A DNA stretch of 64,000 bases from assembly GCF_900607225.1 (NCBI RefSeq), contig NZ_LR027842.1, forward strand, positions 284,812 to 348,811. Direction: 5' to 3'. The DNA is from [Pseudopropionibacterium] massiliense (GTDB taxonomy: Bacteria > Actinomycetota > Actinomycetes > Propionibacteriales > Propionibacteriaceae). The notes beneath the pieces are model-generated. The model ran no database searches. It saw only the letters and a program-made list of their open reading frames with translations, and had not been told where the DNA came from. The position numbers and the translations under genes were made by a program. This document shows positions 35,249 to 44,831 of the stretch, piece after piece. Each line of letters starts with the position of its first letter. The stretch's first letter is position 1.

Positions 35249-36079
35249 TCAGACCATCTCCAGGGTGGCGGGGTCGGGCCCGAGACGGTTGCCGACGTTG
35301 AGCGCATCGAGGGCGGCGCGGTCCTCCGCCGACAGTTTCACGTCGAGGGCCGCGAAGTTCGACTCGATCCGTTCGGGGGTCTTCGACTTCGGGATCACGA
35401 CGAACCCGCGGTCCAGGTGCCACCGGATGACGACCTGCGCGGGGGTGGCGTCCAGCCTTTCGGCGATGCGGAGGACGACGGGATCCTCCAGGTCGGCGGA
35501 CTGCCCCAGCGGCGACCAGCTCTCCACGGCGATCCGCAGGTCCGCGCAGTGGTTGATGAGGTCGTCGGGCTGGAAGGTGGGGTGCAGCTCGATCTGGTCC
35601 ACCACCGGGGTGATGCCGGTCTCGTCGACGATGGTGTCGAGATGTTCGGGCAGGAAGTTGCACACCCCGATGGAGCGGACCAGCCCCTCGGAACGGAAGT
35701 CGATGAGCTGTTCCCAGCTTTCCACGTACGTGCCGCGTGCGGGGCAGGGCCAGTGGATCAGGTACAGGTCGACGTGGTCGAGGCCGAGTTTCTCGAGGCT
35801 CTGTTCCAGGGCGGGTCGGGCCAGGTCACGCCCCTGGTCCTTGTTCCACAGCTTCGTGGTGACGAAGATCTCGTCGCGTGGCAGCGAGGACGCGGCGATC
35901 GCGCGTCCCACACCCACCTCGTTGCGGTAGATGGCGGCGGTGTCGACGTGCCGGTACCCCACCTCGAGGGCGTGGCTGACTGCGGCGGTGGCTTCGTCGT
36001 CGGTCATCTGCCACACCCCCAGGCCGAGCTGGGGGATGGAGTGGCCGTCGTTCAGTGCGATGGGCGGAGCGCTTGTCAT
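35249..36079 (-). CDS. Aldo/keto reductase
   Basis: A 276-residue NADPH-dependent AKR of the 2,5-diketo-gluconate reductase/prostaglandin-F-synthase-like group. 'GYRHVDTAAIYRNE' contributes the catalytic Asp and Tyr, 'FVTTKLWNKDQG' the Lys, and 'DLYLIHWPCP' the His. 'VVIPKSKTPERIESN' is the cofactor 2'-phosphate site. Substrate unknown. It is divergent from argS with about 60 bases between starts. Confidence 0.93.
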   Translation of the reverse strand: MTSAPPIALNDGHSIPQLGLGVWQMTDDEATAAVSHALEVGYRHVDTAAIYRNEVGVGRAIAASSLPRDEIFVTTKLWNKDQGRDLARPALEQSLEKLGLDHVDLYLIHWPCPARGTYVESWEQLIDFRSEGLVRSIGVCNFLPEHLDTIVDETGITPVVDQIELHPTFQPDDLINHCADLRIAVESWSPLGQSADLEDPVVLRIAERLDATPAQVVIRWHLDRGFVVIPKSKTPERIESNFAALDVKLSAEDRAALDALNVGNRLGPDPATLEMV

Positions 36080-36139
36080 GACCCCAATTGAACACCTTGG
36101 TGGAAGAGGGCGTCACCATCCTTGGTGAAGGGTGAGAGA

Positions 36140-37783
36140 ATGTCCCCCATGCAATCGCTGCCTGCCCTACTCGATGCCCGTCTGCGCGCCGTTACGGGGG
36201 TGGACCCGGAGATGCGGCCGGCCACGAAACCCCAGTTCGGGCACTTCCAGTCCAATGTGGCGCTGCGCCTCGCCAAGGAGCAGAAACGCCCTCCCCGGGA
36301 GGTTGCGGCCGGCATCGTCGAGCAGCTCGACGTCTCCGACCTGTGCGAGCCCTTGGAGATCGCCGGGCCGGGATTCATCAACTTCCGGATCCGCGCCGAC
36401 GTGCTGGCCCAGGCGGCCACCGCCGTGCTGGAGGACCCCCACCACGGGTTGAGCCGCACCTCGCACCCGCAGCGGGTCGTCATCGACTACTCGGCGCCCA
36501 ACGTCGCCAAGCAGATGCACGTCGGGCACCTGCGCACCACCATCATCGGCGACTGCTTCAACCGGGTCCTCACCGCGCTCGGACACGAGGTGATCCCGCA
36601 GAACCACATCGGCGACTGGGGCACCCAGTTCGGGATGCTGGTCGAACACATCATCGAAGCGGGCATCGACGTCACCGCCCTCGACCTTCCCGGGGCCGAA
36701 CAGCTCTACAAGGACTCCAAGAAACACTTCGACGACGACCCCGATTTCGCCACCCGCGCCCGCGCGCGCGTCGTGAAGCTGCAGGGCGGTGACGAGGAAA
36801 CCCTGGCGATCTGGCGGCAGCTGATCGCGGTGTCCCTGGCAGGTTTCAACGCCGCCTATGAACGCCTCGGGGTGCTGCTGACCGACGACGACCTGGCGGG
36901 CGAGTCGACCTACAACGACGCCCTCCCGGAGGTGGCCGCCGACCTGGCCGAGCGCGGCATCGCCGTCGTCGACGACGGGGCGCTGGTGCTGTGGGTCGAG
37001 GGTTTCGACGCGCCTCTGATCATCCGCAAATCGGACGGCGGCTACGGCTACGACACCACCGACATGGCCGCCATCCGGCACCGGGTGCGCGAACTGAGGG
37101 CCGACCGGATCATCTACGTCACCGACGTGCGTCAGTCGCAGCACTTCCAGGAACTCTTCGAGGCCGCCCGGAAGGCCGGCTACCTGCCCGACGACGTCGA
37201 GGCCCAGCACGTCGGCTACGGCATGGTGCTCGGTCCCGATTCGCGCCCGTTCAAGACCCGCGACGGCGGGACGGTGTCGCTGACGAGCCTGCTCGACCTG
37301 GCGGAGCAGGAGGCCTCGCCCGAGATCGCCCTGGCGGCCATCAAGTACGCCGACCTGTCGGGTGCGATCCACAAGGACTACGTCTTCGACGCCGAAAGAA
37401 TGGTGCAGACCACCGGCGACACCGGACCCTACCTGCAGTACGCGCACGCCCGGATCTGCCAGATCCTGCGCAGGGCCGAGGCGGAGAACATCGGCTGGGG
37501 TGCGGTCGTGGTGCTGGAGGAACCGGCCGAGCAGACCCTCGCGCTGGTGCTGAGCCGTTTCGGTGAGGTCGTCGACGAGGTGGCCCGGGCCCTCACCCCC
37601 CACAAGCTGTGCGGATACCTCTACGAACTGGCCGGGGCCTTCTCGGCCTTCTACGAGGCCTGCCCGGTGCTGCGCTCCGAGGGGGAGGTGCGTTCCTCGC
37701 GCCTGGCACTCGCCGCCGCCACCCGCGAGGTCCTCGCCCAGGGCCTCCACCTCCTCGGAATCGAGGCTCCCGACCGCATGTGA
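36140..37783 (+). CDS. argS: Arginyl-tRNA synthetase
   Basis: A 547-residue class I synthetase. N-terminal additional domain, the HIGH-equivalent 'HVGHLRTTIIGD', 'IGDWGTQFGMLVEHI', 'YDTTDMAAIRHRV', a KMSKS region replaced by 'GPDSRPFKTRDGGTVSL' as in many ArgS, and the DALR anticodon domain to the end. ATG at 36140 ('MSPMQSLP') is preferred because GAAGGGTG lies eight bases upstream; ATG 36149 is possible. Confidence 0.95.
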   Translation: MSPMQSLPALLDARLRAVTGVDPEMRPATKPQFGHFQSNVALRLAKEQKRPPREVAAGIVEQLDVSDLCEPLEIAGPGFINFRIRADVLAQAATAVLEDPHHGLSRTSHPQRVVIDYSAPNVAKQMHVGHLRTTIIGDCFNRVLTALGHEVIPQNHIGDWGTQFGMLVEHIIEAGIDVTALDLPGAEQLYKDSKKHFDDDPDFATRARARVVKLQGGDEETLAIWRQLIAVSLAGFNAAYERLGVLLTDDDLAGESTYNDALPEVAADLAERGIAVVDDGALVLWVEGFDAPLIIRKSDGGYGYDTTDMAAIRHRVRELRADRIIYVTDVRQSQHFQELFEAARKAGYLPDDVEAQHVGYGMVLGPDSRPFKTRDGGTVSLTSLLDLAEQEASPEIALAAIKYADLSGAIHKDYVFDAERMVQTTGDTGPYLQYAHARICQILRRAEAENIGWGAVVVLEEPAEQTLALVLSRFGEVVDEVARALTPHKLCGYLYELAGAFSAFYEACPVLRSEGEVRSSRLALAAATREVLAQGLHLLGIEAPDRM

Positions 37784-37796
37784 GGTCCCACCCCAA

Positions 37797-37992
37797 AGGT
37801 GGTTGAGCCGGCCTGCTCGCTCTGCGAGCTGATCGTGTCGAAACCTCTTGCGCGTGTTCTGGGAGCTTGTGGTCGGATCTGTTTGTCGGCTTCCGGGCGG
37901 TTTCGACTCAGCCGTTCGCTGGCGCTCACGTGCTGGCTCAACCGGCTTCGGGGAGGGGCGCTCGCGGCCCGGTTCGACCGGCTTGTGGTGTG
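37797..37992. repeat. REP-like repeat cluster, three to four units
   Basis: GTGGTTGAGCCGGCCTGCTCGC...GTGTCGAAACC at 37799-37850, an inverted unit GGTTTCGACTCAGCCG...CAACCGGCTTCG at 37900-37956, and a further partial copy to about 37992. The following 38000-38488 has no credible gene; it should hold the ABC operon promoter, but no convincing -35/-10 pair is seen. Confidence 0.75.
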
Positions 37993-38488
37993 AAATCTCG
38001 CGAGCCCTACGCATGTTCTTCTCCGACCGCTGGCCGTGGTGAATCGGTCTGTCGACCCGGTTTTGCGGGGCGACTCCGACCGTGGTCCGACCCTTGTCGG
38101 TCGCGACGGAGGGCGACCTGTCCCCGAGGGGCCGCTGGGCCCCGGTTCATCGGGGTTCAACGGGGCAAGACCTGGGTTGTAGAAGGCAATTCGGGTGTTC
38201 TATTCGTCCCTGATTCGACAGCCGGATGCGGTGCTAGGCTCCCAGCCAGATCGTGAGCGATTCCGACCAGCGGGATGACCGGGTCAGCGGACCGAAGAAA
38301 ATTCCTCTGTCCCGATGGGATGTGAGAATGCCCGGGAAATCCCGGAGGCGCACATTCGACGAATGTCCGTGGAGGAGACGCACGCGGATCTGGAATCTGT
38401 CGGAGCCGACTTGTGCGGCTGATGGAGGTCGCGTGGATCAGGGCGTTCTGAAACGCGCGACCCGGGAGTGAGCGGGAGAGAAACGAAT

Positions 38489-39871
38489 ATGCGGGCCCTG
38501 ACCTGTGCGTGGCGCTTCGTGGTGCGGAAAAAACTGAAGACGTTGATAATGTTCGGTATTTTGCTCTGTCTGGCGACGGTCATGCTGAGCATGATTGCCG
38601 TGAAGGGTTCCACCGACGCGGCGGCGTCACAGGTCGGTCAGCAGCTGAAGGCCGGTTTCACCCTGGAGAACAACCGGAAGAACAACTCCGGCACCCCGCG
38701 GGGCAACGGTGTCGTCAAGGCAGCCGACATCGACGCCGTCAAGGCCGTGCCCGGGGTGAGTGACCACCTCCGCCGCATGTCGCTGACCGCCGACCTGGTG
38801 GGGGCGACGCCGCTGAAACTGCCCAACTCCCAGCACGACTACGACGCCCAGAAGGAAAAACTCTTCGGGAACCTGGTGGGCGGCTACGGGGAGAACAACA
38901 CCGAACTGGACGTGAACTTCCGTTCCGGCAGCCTGAAGCTGAGCCAGGGACGCCACGTCAACGAGTCCGACGTCAACAAGGCGATCATTCACGAGGCCCT
39001 CGCCAAGGCGAACGGTCTGAAGATCGGCGACAAACTCAAATTGAAGGGGAACCCGAACGACGCCGACAACGTGAACAAGTCCACCGAGGAGGTGGAGGTC
39101 GAGATCGTCGGCCTGTTCTCGGGTGAGAACATCAAAGCCGCCCGGACGCGTGTCGAGCTGGTGCAGAACACCGTCTACACCGACGTGACCACCGCGAAAC
39201 AGGTCGCCAAGTACGAGGACGGCAAGGAGATCTACACCGACGCCACCTTCTTCGTGGAATCCGCCGGAAAACTCGACGAGGTGATGAAGCAGGCCGGTCA
39301 GCTGGGGGTGGACTGGAAGAACTTCCAACTCTCCAAGACCAACCAGATCCTCGCGGGGGTCACGGGCACGGTGCAGAGCATCTACAGGCTCGTCGACACG
39401 ATGGTCGTGGCCACGGTCGTCTTCGGCGTGGTGGTGCTCTCCCTGGTGCTGTGGCTGTGGGCCCGGGAGAGGCGGCGCGAAACCGGCATCCTCCTGGCGG
39501 TGGGAGCCTCGAAACCGGGGATCGTGACCCAGCACATCCTGGAGCTGGTGCTGATAGCGATCCCGGCCTTCGGGGCGGCGTGGTTCGCGGCCCAGGGCGC
39601 GGCCCAGTTCATCGGCAACCAGCTGGTCTCCCAGGCCGCGAAGTCGACGTCGAAGGAAATGGCCGCGCAGCTCGGTGGCGGCGGCCTCGGCGCCGACAAC
39701 GAGTCGGCCCTGTCGGGCAAGACCCTCGACCACGTCCAGGTGATGCTGGACACCGGGCAGTGGGCCCTGGTGTGTGGGATCTCGCTGGCGCTGGTGTGCG
39801 TCGCGGTGCTGATCGCATCCATCCCGGTCCTGCGGGCCAGGCCCAAGGCCCTGCTCACCCAGCTGTCCTGA
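38489..39871 (+). CDS. ABC transporter permease, FtsX/MacB type (first)
   Basis: A 460-residue permease. One N-terminal span ('LIMFGILLCLATVMLSMIAV'), a large extracytoplasmic MacB-PCD-like domain (about 45-310), and three C-terminal spans forming the FtsX core ('VATVVFGVVVLSLVLWLWARERRRETGILLAVGAS', 'ILELVLIAIPAFGAAWFA', 'LVCGISLALVCVAVLIASIPVL'). ATG 38489 has GGGAGAG upstream. With the second permease and ATPase it forms a heteromeric exporter or mechanotransmission pump for a peptide, lipid or antibiotic; no sensor kinase or peptide gene is adjacent. Confidence 0.88.
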   Translation: MRALTCAWRFVVRKKLKTLIMFGILLCLATVMLSMIAVKGSTDAAASQVGQQLKAGFTLENNRKNNSGTPRGNGVVKAADIDAVKAVPGVSDHLRRMSLTADLVGATPLKLPNSQHDYDAQKEKLFGNLVGGYGENNTELDVNFRSGSLKLSQGRHVNESDVNKAIIHEALAKANGLKIGDKLKLKGNPNDADNVNKSTEEVEVEIVGLFSGENIKAARTRVELVQNTVYTDVTTAKQVAKYEDGKEIYTDATFFVESAGKLDEVMKQAGQLGVDWKNFQLSKTNQILAGVTGTVQSIYRLVDTMVVATVVFGVVVLSLVLWLWARERRRETGILLAVGASKPGIVTQHILELVLIAIPAFGAAWFAAQGAAQFIGNQLVSQAAKSTSKEMAAQLGGGGLGADNESALSGKTLDHVQVMLDTGQWALVCGISLALVCVAVLIASIPVLRARPKALLTQLS

Positions 39872-39881
39872 GGTGCCTGCG

Positions 39882-41126
39882 ATGTCATTGCTGAAACGCG
39901 CCTGGCTGTCGGTCAGCAGGCGAGTCGGGAAGAGCGTGGTACTGCTGCTCATCATGACGGTGATCTTCACCGCCCTGGTGGCGGAGGCCAGCGTCCGCGG
40001 CTCCATGCAGGCCCTCCGGGAAAACGTCAGCCGCGGGGTGCCCGCAGGATTCGTGGTCCGCCCCGGCAGCGGGGACCTGAGCCCGGCCGACGCGCAGTCC
40101 GTCGCCGGGGTGCAGGGGGTCACCGCCCACAACTACGTGCGTGACCTCACCGCCACGCCCTCGGGCCTCAAGCTCGTCGAGATGCCCACCAGCGGCGTGG
40201 AGCTCTCCGGTGACGTGGCGCCCGAGGCGGGTGTGAGCGGGGTGACCCGCAGCGACCTGATCCAGGGGTTCGCCGCCAAGCAGTACACCCTCGTCGAGGG
40301 CCGCCACGTCGCCGACGGCGACCAGAACTCCGCGATCGTCCATCAGGAACTGGCGGCGAAGAACGGCCTCAGGGTGGGGGACCGGGTCACGCTGAACCGC
40401 GACGGGAAATCCGTGACCGTGACCATCGTCGGCCTGTTCACCGGAACCAACCAGAAGGCGTCGCTGCCGGCGGAAATGGCGGAGAACACCTTCTACACCG
40501 ACCTCGCATCCAGCGGGGAACTCGCCGCCGGGCAGGGACTCACCGAGGCCCACTACCTGGTCACGAGCGCCGACGAATTGAACGCGACGATCACCCGGGC
40601 CAAGGGGCTGACGCTGCCCTGGGACACCCTCCAGGTGGAGGACAACGCCAAATCCTTCGCCGGGGTGCTCTCCGGGATCGCCACCGTCGAGGGGCTGCTC
40701 AACCTGATGCTGGCGGGAGTGAGCCTCGCGAGTGTCGCGATCCTGGTGTTCGTGCTCGTGTTCTGGGTGCGGGGAAGGATCCACGAGATCGGGATCCTAC
40801 TGTCGGTGGGCACGTCCAAGGGAAGGCTGCTCGCGCAGTTCCTGATGGAGCTGACCGTGGTTGCACTCGCCGCGGGCGTCCTGGGGGCCCTCGCCTCCGG
40901 GCAGGTCTCCCGCATGCTCGGTGAGTTCGTCGTCGGGCAGGCCGCGGGAACGGAGGACGGCCGCTCCGGTCTCAACGTTTCACCCCCCGGTTTCGCCGCC
41001 GCCACGGTGTTCGACCTCGGACGCGCCTGGCTGCTCGGCTACGCCGTCGTCCTGTTGTCGGCGGTGGTCGCAATGATCCCGATGCTGCGGCTCAGGCCGA
41101 AGCAGATTCTCTCCAAGATGAGTTAG
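39882..41126 (+). CDS. ABC transporter permease, FtsX/MacB type (second)
   Basis: A 414-residue paralogue of the previous permease with the same layout: span 1 ('SVVLLLIMTVIFTALVAEA'), extracytoplasmic domain, then 'ASVAILVFVLVFWVRGRIHEIGILLSVGTSKGRLLAQFLMEL' and two further spans. Shared motifs such as 'VEGRHVAD....AIVHQELAAKNGL.VGD' and 'VGLFTG.N' in the periplasmic part show duplication. ATG 39882 with TGAGG at the upstream stop; GTG 39873 is an alternative. Confidence 0.88.
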   Translation: MSLLKRAWLSVSRRVGKSVVLLLIMTVIFTALVAEASVRGSMQALRENVSRGVPAGFVVRPGSGDLSPADAQSVAGVQGVTAHNYVRDLTATPSGLKLVEMPTSGVELSGDVAPEAGVSGVTRSDLIQGFAAKQYTLVEGRHVADGDQNSAIVHQELAAKNGLRVGDRVTLNRDGKSVTVTIVGLFTGTNQKASLPAEMAENTFYTDLASSGELAAGQGLTEAHYLVTSADELNATITRAKGLTLPWDTLQVEDNAKSFAGVLSGIATVEGLLNLMLAGVSLASVAILVFVLVFWVRGRIHEIGILLSVGTSKGRLLAQFLMELTVVALAAGVLGALASGQVSRMLGEFVVGQAAGTEDGRSGLNVSPPGFAAATVFDLGRAWLLGYAVVLLSAVVAMIPMLRLRPKQILSKMS

Positions 41127-41136
41127 GAATTCACAG

Positions 41137-41766
41137 ATGAGCGTTCTCGCGTTGGAAAAGGTCAACTACGCCTACGAGAAAATGGCACGGAAACTCCTCG
41201 AAAACGTCACCATCGAGTTCGAGGAGGGCAAGTTCTACGCGATTCTCGGTGGCTCCGGGGCGGGCAAGTCCACACTGCTCGGGCTGCTCGCGGGGCTGGA
41301 CGTCCCCACCAGCGGGAAAATCCTCTGCAACGGGAAGGACATCTCGGAGGAGGGACTTCCGAAACACCGCAAACGCAACGTGTCGCTGGTGTTCCAGAAC
41401 TACAACCTGATCGACTACCTGACTCCCCTGGAGAACCTCCGACTGGTGAATCACCGGGCGGACGCCGAGGTGCTGGAGAGGATGGGCCTGGAGAAGGAGG
41501 AGATCAACCGCAACGTCATGAAACTCTCGGGCGGGCAGCAGCAGCGGGTCGCGATCGGCCGGGCCCTGGTCTCCGACGCCCCCGTGATCCTCGCCGACGA
41601 ACCGACGGGCAACCTCGACGAGGACACCGCCAAGGACATCATCGACATCCTCAGGACCGCCGCACACGACGAGAGGAAATGCGTGATCGTCGTCACGCAC
41701 AGCAAACAGGTGGCCAGGGCCGCCGACGTCGTGCTGCGGCTCAGAAACCGGAAACTCGTGGCCTGA
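41137..41766 (+). CDS. ABC transporter ATPase, MacB/LolD type
   Basis: A 209-residue ATPase: Walker A '[11 protein letters not shown]', Q-loop '[17 protein letters not shown]', signature '[15 protein letters not shown]', Walker B '[13 protein letters not shown]' and the switch His in 'VVTHS'. It energises the two FtsX-type permeases immediately upstream (ten-base gap). Short for the family and complete. Confidence 0.94.
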   Translation: MSVLALEKVNYAYEKMARKLLENVTIEFEEGKFYAILGGSGAGKSTLLGLLAGLDVPTSGKILCNGKDISEEGLPKHRKRNVSLVFQNYNLIDYLTPLENLRLVNHRADAEVLERMGLEKEEINRNVMKLSGGQQQRVAIGRALVSDAPVILADEPTGNLDEDTAKDIIDILRTAAHDERKCVIVVTHSKQVARAADVVLRLRNRKLVA

Positions 41767-41770
41767 CGGT

Positions 41771-41902
41771 GGGTGGTTCCCGCGGTGGCTCTCGGCATCG
41801 TCCGACCGCGGAACCACCCCGCATCCTCGGTTCTGGCGCCGTCGCGGCGGGACCACGAGCAACCGGAAGCGGCCGGGATCCGTCTGCCCGGATCCCGGCC
41901 GC
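41771..41902. terminator. Two tandem stem-loops between convergent genes
   Basis: The first stem GGTGGTTCC..GCGGT (41771-41786) pairs with ACCGCGGAACCACC (41805-41819). The second is a perfect 13-base stem GCGGCCGGGATCC (41869-41881) with GGATCCCGGCCGC (41890-41902). Neither has a long T run. They probably terminate the ABC operon from the left and the GH32 gene from the right. Confidence 0.65.
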
Positions 41903-41917
41903 CCACATCAACGCGTA

Positions 41918-43507
41918 TCAGAGTGACAACGGGGTCACGGCCCCCGAGATCACCGTCGCAGTACCCTTCGCACCCAGGGCGAGTTCCTGGGCCCGGGAAT
42001 CATTGAACACCAGCAGTGAGCCCACCGGGGCGCCGTCGTCGACGAAGACCTCCACGCTGGAGTGGTCGACGTAGACGTGCAGCCGCACCCTGCCGTCGAC
42101 GGGGTGGTAGGCGACCTCACGTCTCAGGGCGAACTGTGCCGTTCCACCGTCACGTCCCGGAACGGTCGCCAGGCCACCGGCGGTGCGGTCGAGGTAGAAG
42201 ATGCCCTCGGCGGGCATCACCCCCACCCGCACATCCTGGAGTGTGCCGTCGATCTCGCCGCGGCACAGGCTCAGCCATGCGTCGCTCGCCCCGGAGACGT
42301 CCAGCGTCAGGTCCAGTTCCACGACCCGGCCGGTGCCCAGTCGGGTCGTCGTGTCCGTGGCGGACACCCCGCCGATGTCCGCTGCCCGGCCCCGGAGCGC
42401 ATCCAGTTCCTTCACCGGTTGTTGCAGCAGGAGCCGTACCCCGTCCCGGGTGGTCAGCGTCAACTCGCGGGGGATGCTCATCTGGTTCTTCCAGCCCTCG
42501 GTGGGCATCGAGTAGGGGTAGGCCCAGTTGCCCATCCATCCCAGCCAGATGCGGCGTCCCTCGACCTTCTCGAAGGTCTGGGCCGCGTAGAAGTCCTGCC
42601 CGGCGTCGGTGAACCGGATCCGGTCGTCCTCGGGGAAGAACGTGGAGCCGTCGAAGTCGCCGATGAAGTACTGGGCCGTGGAGCCGTGGGTCTCGGCGTT
42701 GTCGCCGATCGACATCGTCAGCACCCAGCGGGTCTGCCCGGTGGAGACGTCGTCGATGGGGAACAGGTCGGGGCACTCCCACACTGCGGCGTGGGATCCC
42801 TTTCCCTCCCCGAAGTCGCTGGCGTGGGTCCAGGACCGCAGGTCACCGGAGCGGTACACGGCGATGCGGTCGCCGAGGGAGACCACCATCACCCACGACT
42901 TGGTGGGTTCGTGCCAGAAGACCTTCGGGTCGCGGAAATCCTTGCGTCCCTCGTTCGGAATGACGGGGTTGCCGTCGTACCGTTTCCAGGAGCGGCCGCG
43001 GTCGGTGCTGTATGCCAGGGACTGCGCCTCGCCGCCCTCGGTGGAGGTGTAGATCGCAACCATTCCCCCGCCCGGAACCAGGCCGGAGGTGTTGGCGCCG
43101 TCGTCGACGCAGCTGCCGGACATCGCAAGACCGAGGGCGTCGTGTTCGAGGGCGGTGCCCAGCCGCTCCCAGTGCACCATGTCGGGGCTGACGGCGTGCG
43201 CCCAGGTGCCGTCCTGCTGGTGGAACAGGTGGTACTCGCCCTGGTGGAGGATCAGGCCGTTGGGATCGGCCAGGTTCCCGCTGGCGGGGGTGTAGTGATA
43301 CACGGGACGGAAGGGATCGGCCTGGGCAGTGGCCTCCGGAGGGATGTGGGACGTCGGGGTCGGTGAGAGGGGGCCGGACGCGGTGGGGGTGGCGGATGGA
43401 GGCGAGGCTGTGGCGTCATCCTGGCCTCGGGAGCCGAGAACGAGCGCTCCGGCTGTCGTTCCGACACCGAACAGCAGGGCGCGACGACCGTACTTTCCAC
43501 TGATCAT
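41918..43507 (-). CDS. Secreted GH32 beta-fructosidase (levanase/invertase type)
   Basis: A 529-residue glycoside hydrolase family 32 enzyme. The N-terminus '[22 protein letters not shown]' looks like a Tat signal (twin Arg, moderate hydrophobic core), followed by a Ser/Pro-rich linker. Catalytic signatures: 'NLADPNGLI' (nucleophile Asp), '[10 protein letters not shown]' (transition-state stabiliser) and '[10 protein letters not shown]' (acid-base Glu), then the C-terminal beta-sandwich ending with '[15 protein letters not shown]'. It cleaves fructose from sucrose, levan or inulin outside the cell. ATG 43507; longer frames run into REP sequence. The next gene, a fructosamine kinase, may be functionally unrelated. 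Confidence 0.93.
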   Translation of the reverse strand: MISGKYGRRALLFGVGTTAGALVLGSRGQDDATASPPSATPTASGPLSPTPTSHIPPEATAQADPFRPVYHYTPASGNLADPNGLILHQGEYHLFHQQDGTWAHAVSPDMVHWERLGTALEHDALGLAMSGSCVDDGANTSGLVPGGGMVAIYTSTEGGEAQSLAYSTDRGRSWKRYDGNPVIPNEGRKDFRDPKVFWHEPTKSWVMVVSLGDRIAVYRSGDLRSWTHASDFGEGKGSHAAVWECPDLFPIDDVSTGQTRWVLTMSIGDNAETHGSTAQYFIGDFDGSTFFPEDDRIRFTDAGQDFYAAQTFEKVEGRRIWLGWMGNWAYPYSMPTEGWKNQMSIPRELTLTTRDGVRLLLQQPVKELDALRGRAADIGGVSATDTTTRLGTGRVVELDLTLDVSGASDAWLSLCRGEIDGTLQDVRVGVMPAEGIFYLDRTAGGLATVPGRDGGTAQFALRREVAYHPVDGRVRLHVYVDHSSVEVFVDDGAPVGSLLVFNDSRAQELALGAKGTATVISGAVTPLSL

Positions 43508-43545
43508 GTCCCCATGTCTACTCCACCACCGGTTCACCGAGCCCG

Positions 43546-43761
43546 GAAGCTGGTTGAGCCGGCCTGCGAGCGTCGGCAAGTGGGTCGTGTCGAAACCGTC
43601 CCGCCCCGAAGCTGGTTGAGCCGGCCTGCGAGCGTCAGCGAGTGGGTCGTGTCGAAACCATGGTGACTGTGCGTGAAGACCTGAGGTCGGGTGTGTTGTT
43701 CGGTTTCCTGTGGTTTCGACTCGGGCTGCTCCTTCGTCGCGGCCCGGCTCAACCAACTTCG
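43546..43761. repeat. REP-like repeat cluster, two direct units and one inverted
   Basis: Two direct copies beginning GAAGCTGGTTGAGCCGGCC and ending GTGTCGAAACC (43546-43596, 43608-43659), then an inverted copy GGTTTCGACTCGGGC...GGCTCAACC (43711-43761). The best-formed cluster of this family in the window. Confidence 0.85.
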
Positions 43762-43781
43762 ATGGGTGTCCACACCGCGTC

Positions 43782-44636
43782 TCAGGCGGCGAGGCGTCGC
43801 AGCGTCGACATCACGGAGGCGCCGTAGCCGCCGCCGAACAGGATGGCGTGCACCAGCAACGGGGTCAGTTGGTGCCAGGGAATCCTTTCCTGCCAGCCGT
43901 CGGCCAGCGGGTGGGTTTCGTCGTAGGCGGCGAACGCCTCCGCGCCGAAGCCGCCGAACAGCGCCATCATCGCCAGGTCGAACTCGCGGTGTGCGTAGTG
44001 CGCGGCCGGGTCGATGAGCCAGTTGACGCCCCCGACGTCCACCAGGCGGTTGCCCGCCCAGAGGTCGCCGTGGACCAGCGACGGGGGTTCGGGCGGGCCG
44101 CACAGCTCGTCGACGCGACAGGAGAGGACGTCGAGCAGGCGCAGGGCATCGGCCGGCACCCGTTTCTCCGCGACGGCACGCCGGGTCAGTGGCAGTACCC
44201 GGCGTTCCAGGTAGAACTCGGACCACGACGATGCGGGGGTCAGGTCCACCTCGACGGAACCCAGATATCCCGAGGTGTCGCCGTCGAGGCCACCGAAGTG
44301 GGGTGCGGGCAGGCTGTGCAGCCGGGCCAGGCCGACGCCCAGCGCCGATTCGGTGGCAGATCCGCGACCACCCTCGTCGATCCATTCGAGCACCAACCCG
44401 TGGGGTGAGGCGGCCAGTACCTCGGGGACCCGCAGCTCCGGTGGTGCGGCCTCCCGCAGAGCCCGCAGGCCGCGCGCCTCGCGTTCGAACAGCAGCCGGG
44501 TGGGGGAGGGGTGTGTCTTCAGGAACACCGGCCCGGAGGGGGTGTCGAGCCGGTAGGCCCGTGCGATGTCCCCACCGTGCACCGGGGTGGTTCGGATCAC
44601 GTCGAGGTCGGTGATCAGCTCTTCGGGTAGCGACAT
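43782..44636 (-). CDS. Fructosamine/ketosamine-3-kinase family protein
   Basis: A 284-residue aminoglycoside-phosphotransferase-fold kinase: 'GPVFLKTHPSP' (ATP Lys), 'FEREARGLRALREA', the catalytic 'SLVHGDLWAGN', and 'WLIDPAAHYAHREFDLAMMALFGGF'. Such enzymes phosphorylate Amadori products so that proteins or free amino acids are deglycated. ATG 44636. Flanked on both sides by REP clusters. Confidence 0.92.
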   Translation of the reverse strand: MSLPEELITDLDVIRTTPVHGGDIARAYRLDTPSGPVFLKTHPSPTRLLFEREARGLRALREAAPPELRVPEVLAASPHGLVLEWIDEGGRGSATESALGVGLARLHSLPAPHFGGLDGDTSGYLGSVEVDLTPASSWSEFYLERRVLPLTRRAVAEKRVPADALRLLDVLSCRVDELCGPPEPPSLVHGDLWAGNRLVDVGGVNWLIDPAAHYAHREFDLAMMALFGGFGAEAFAAYDETHPLADGWQERIPWHQLTPLLVHAILFGGGYGASVMSTLRRLAA

Positions 44637-44667
44637 GCCCCCAAACTACCGGCACGGACCCGGGAGG

Positions 44668-44735
44668 CCGGGGAAGAGCCGGTTGAGCCGGGTTGCGATG
44701 AAGGAGCGGCCCGTGTCGAAACCATCCGGCGGCCG
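44668..44735. repeat. REP-like dispersed repeat
   Basis: GAAGAGCCGGTTGAGCC...CCCGTGTCGAAACC, one unit of the dispersed family, between divergent genes. Confidence 0.75.
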
Positions 44736-44831
44736 ACAAGCAGAGCCGTCGACGGGTCTCTGGGATCCGGCGCGACATTTCCAACCCCCTGCGACTTCCA
44801 GCGGTCGGCGTGCAAGGATGGGGTCACCATC

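Noticed and set aside
36167-38014. A 615-residue minus-strand ORF
   Set aside because: Antisense to argS and extends into REP repeats.
38200-38260. A promoter for the ABC transporter operon (TTCGAC ... TAGGCT)
   Set aside because: Spacing is about 15 bases and both hexamers are poor; too weak to annotate.
43546-43761. Possible second CRISPR array
   Set aside because: Unit spacing is irregular, one unit is inverted and the same sequence occurs at many unrelated sites; it is a dispersed REP-like repeat.
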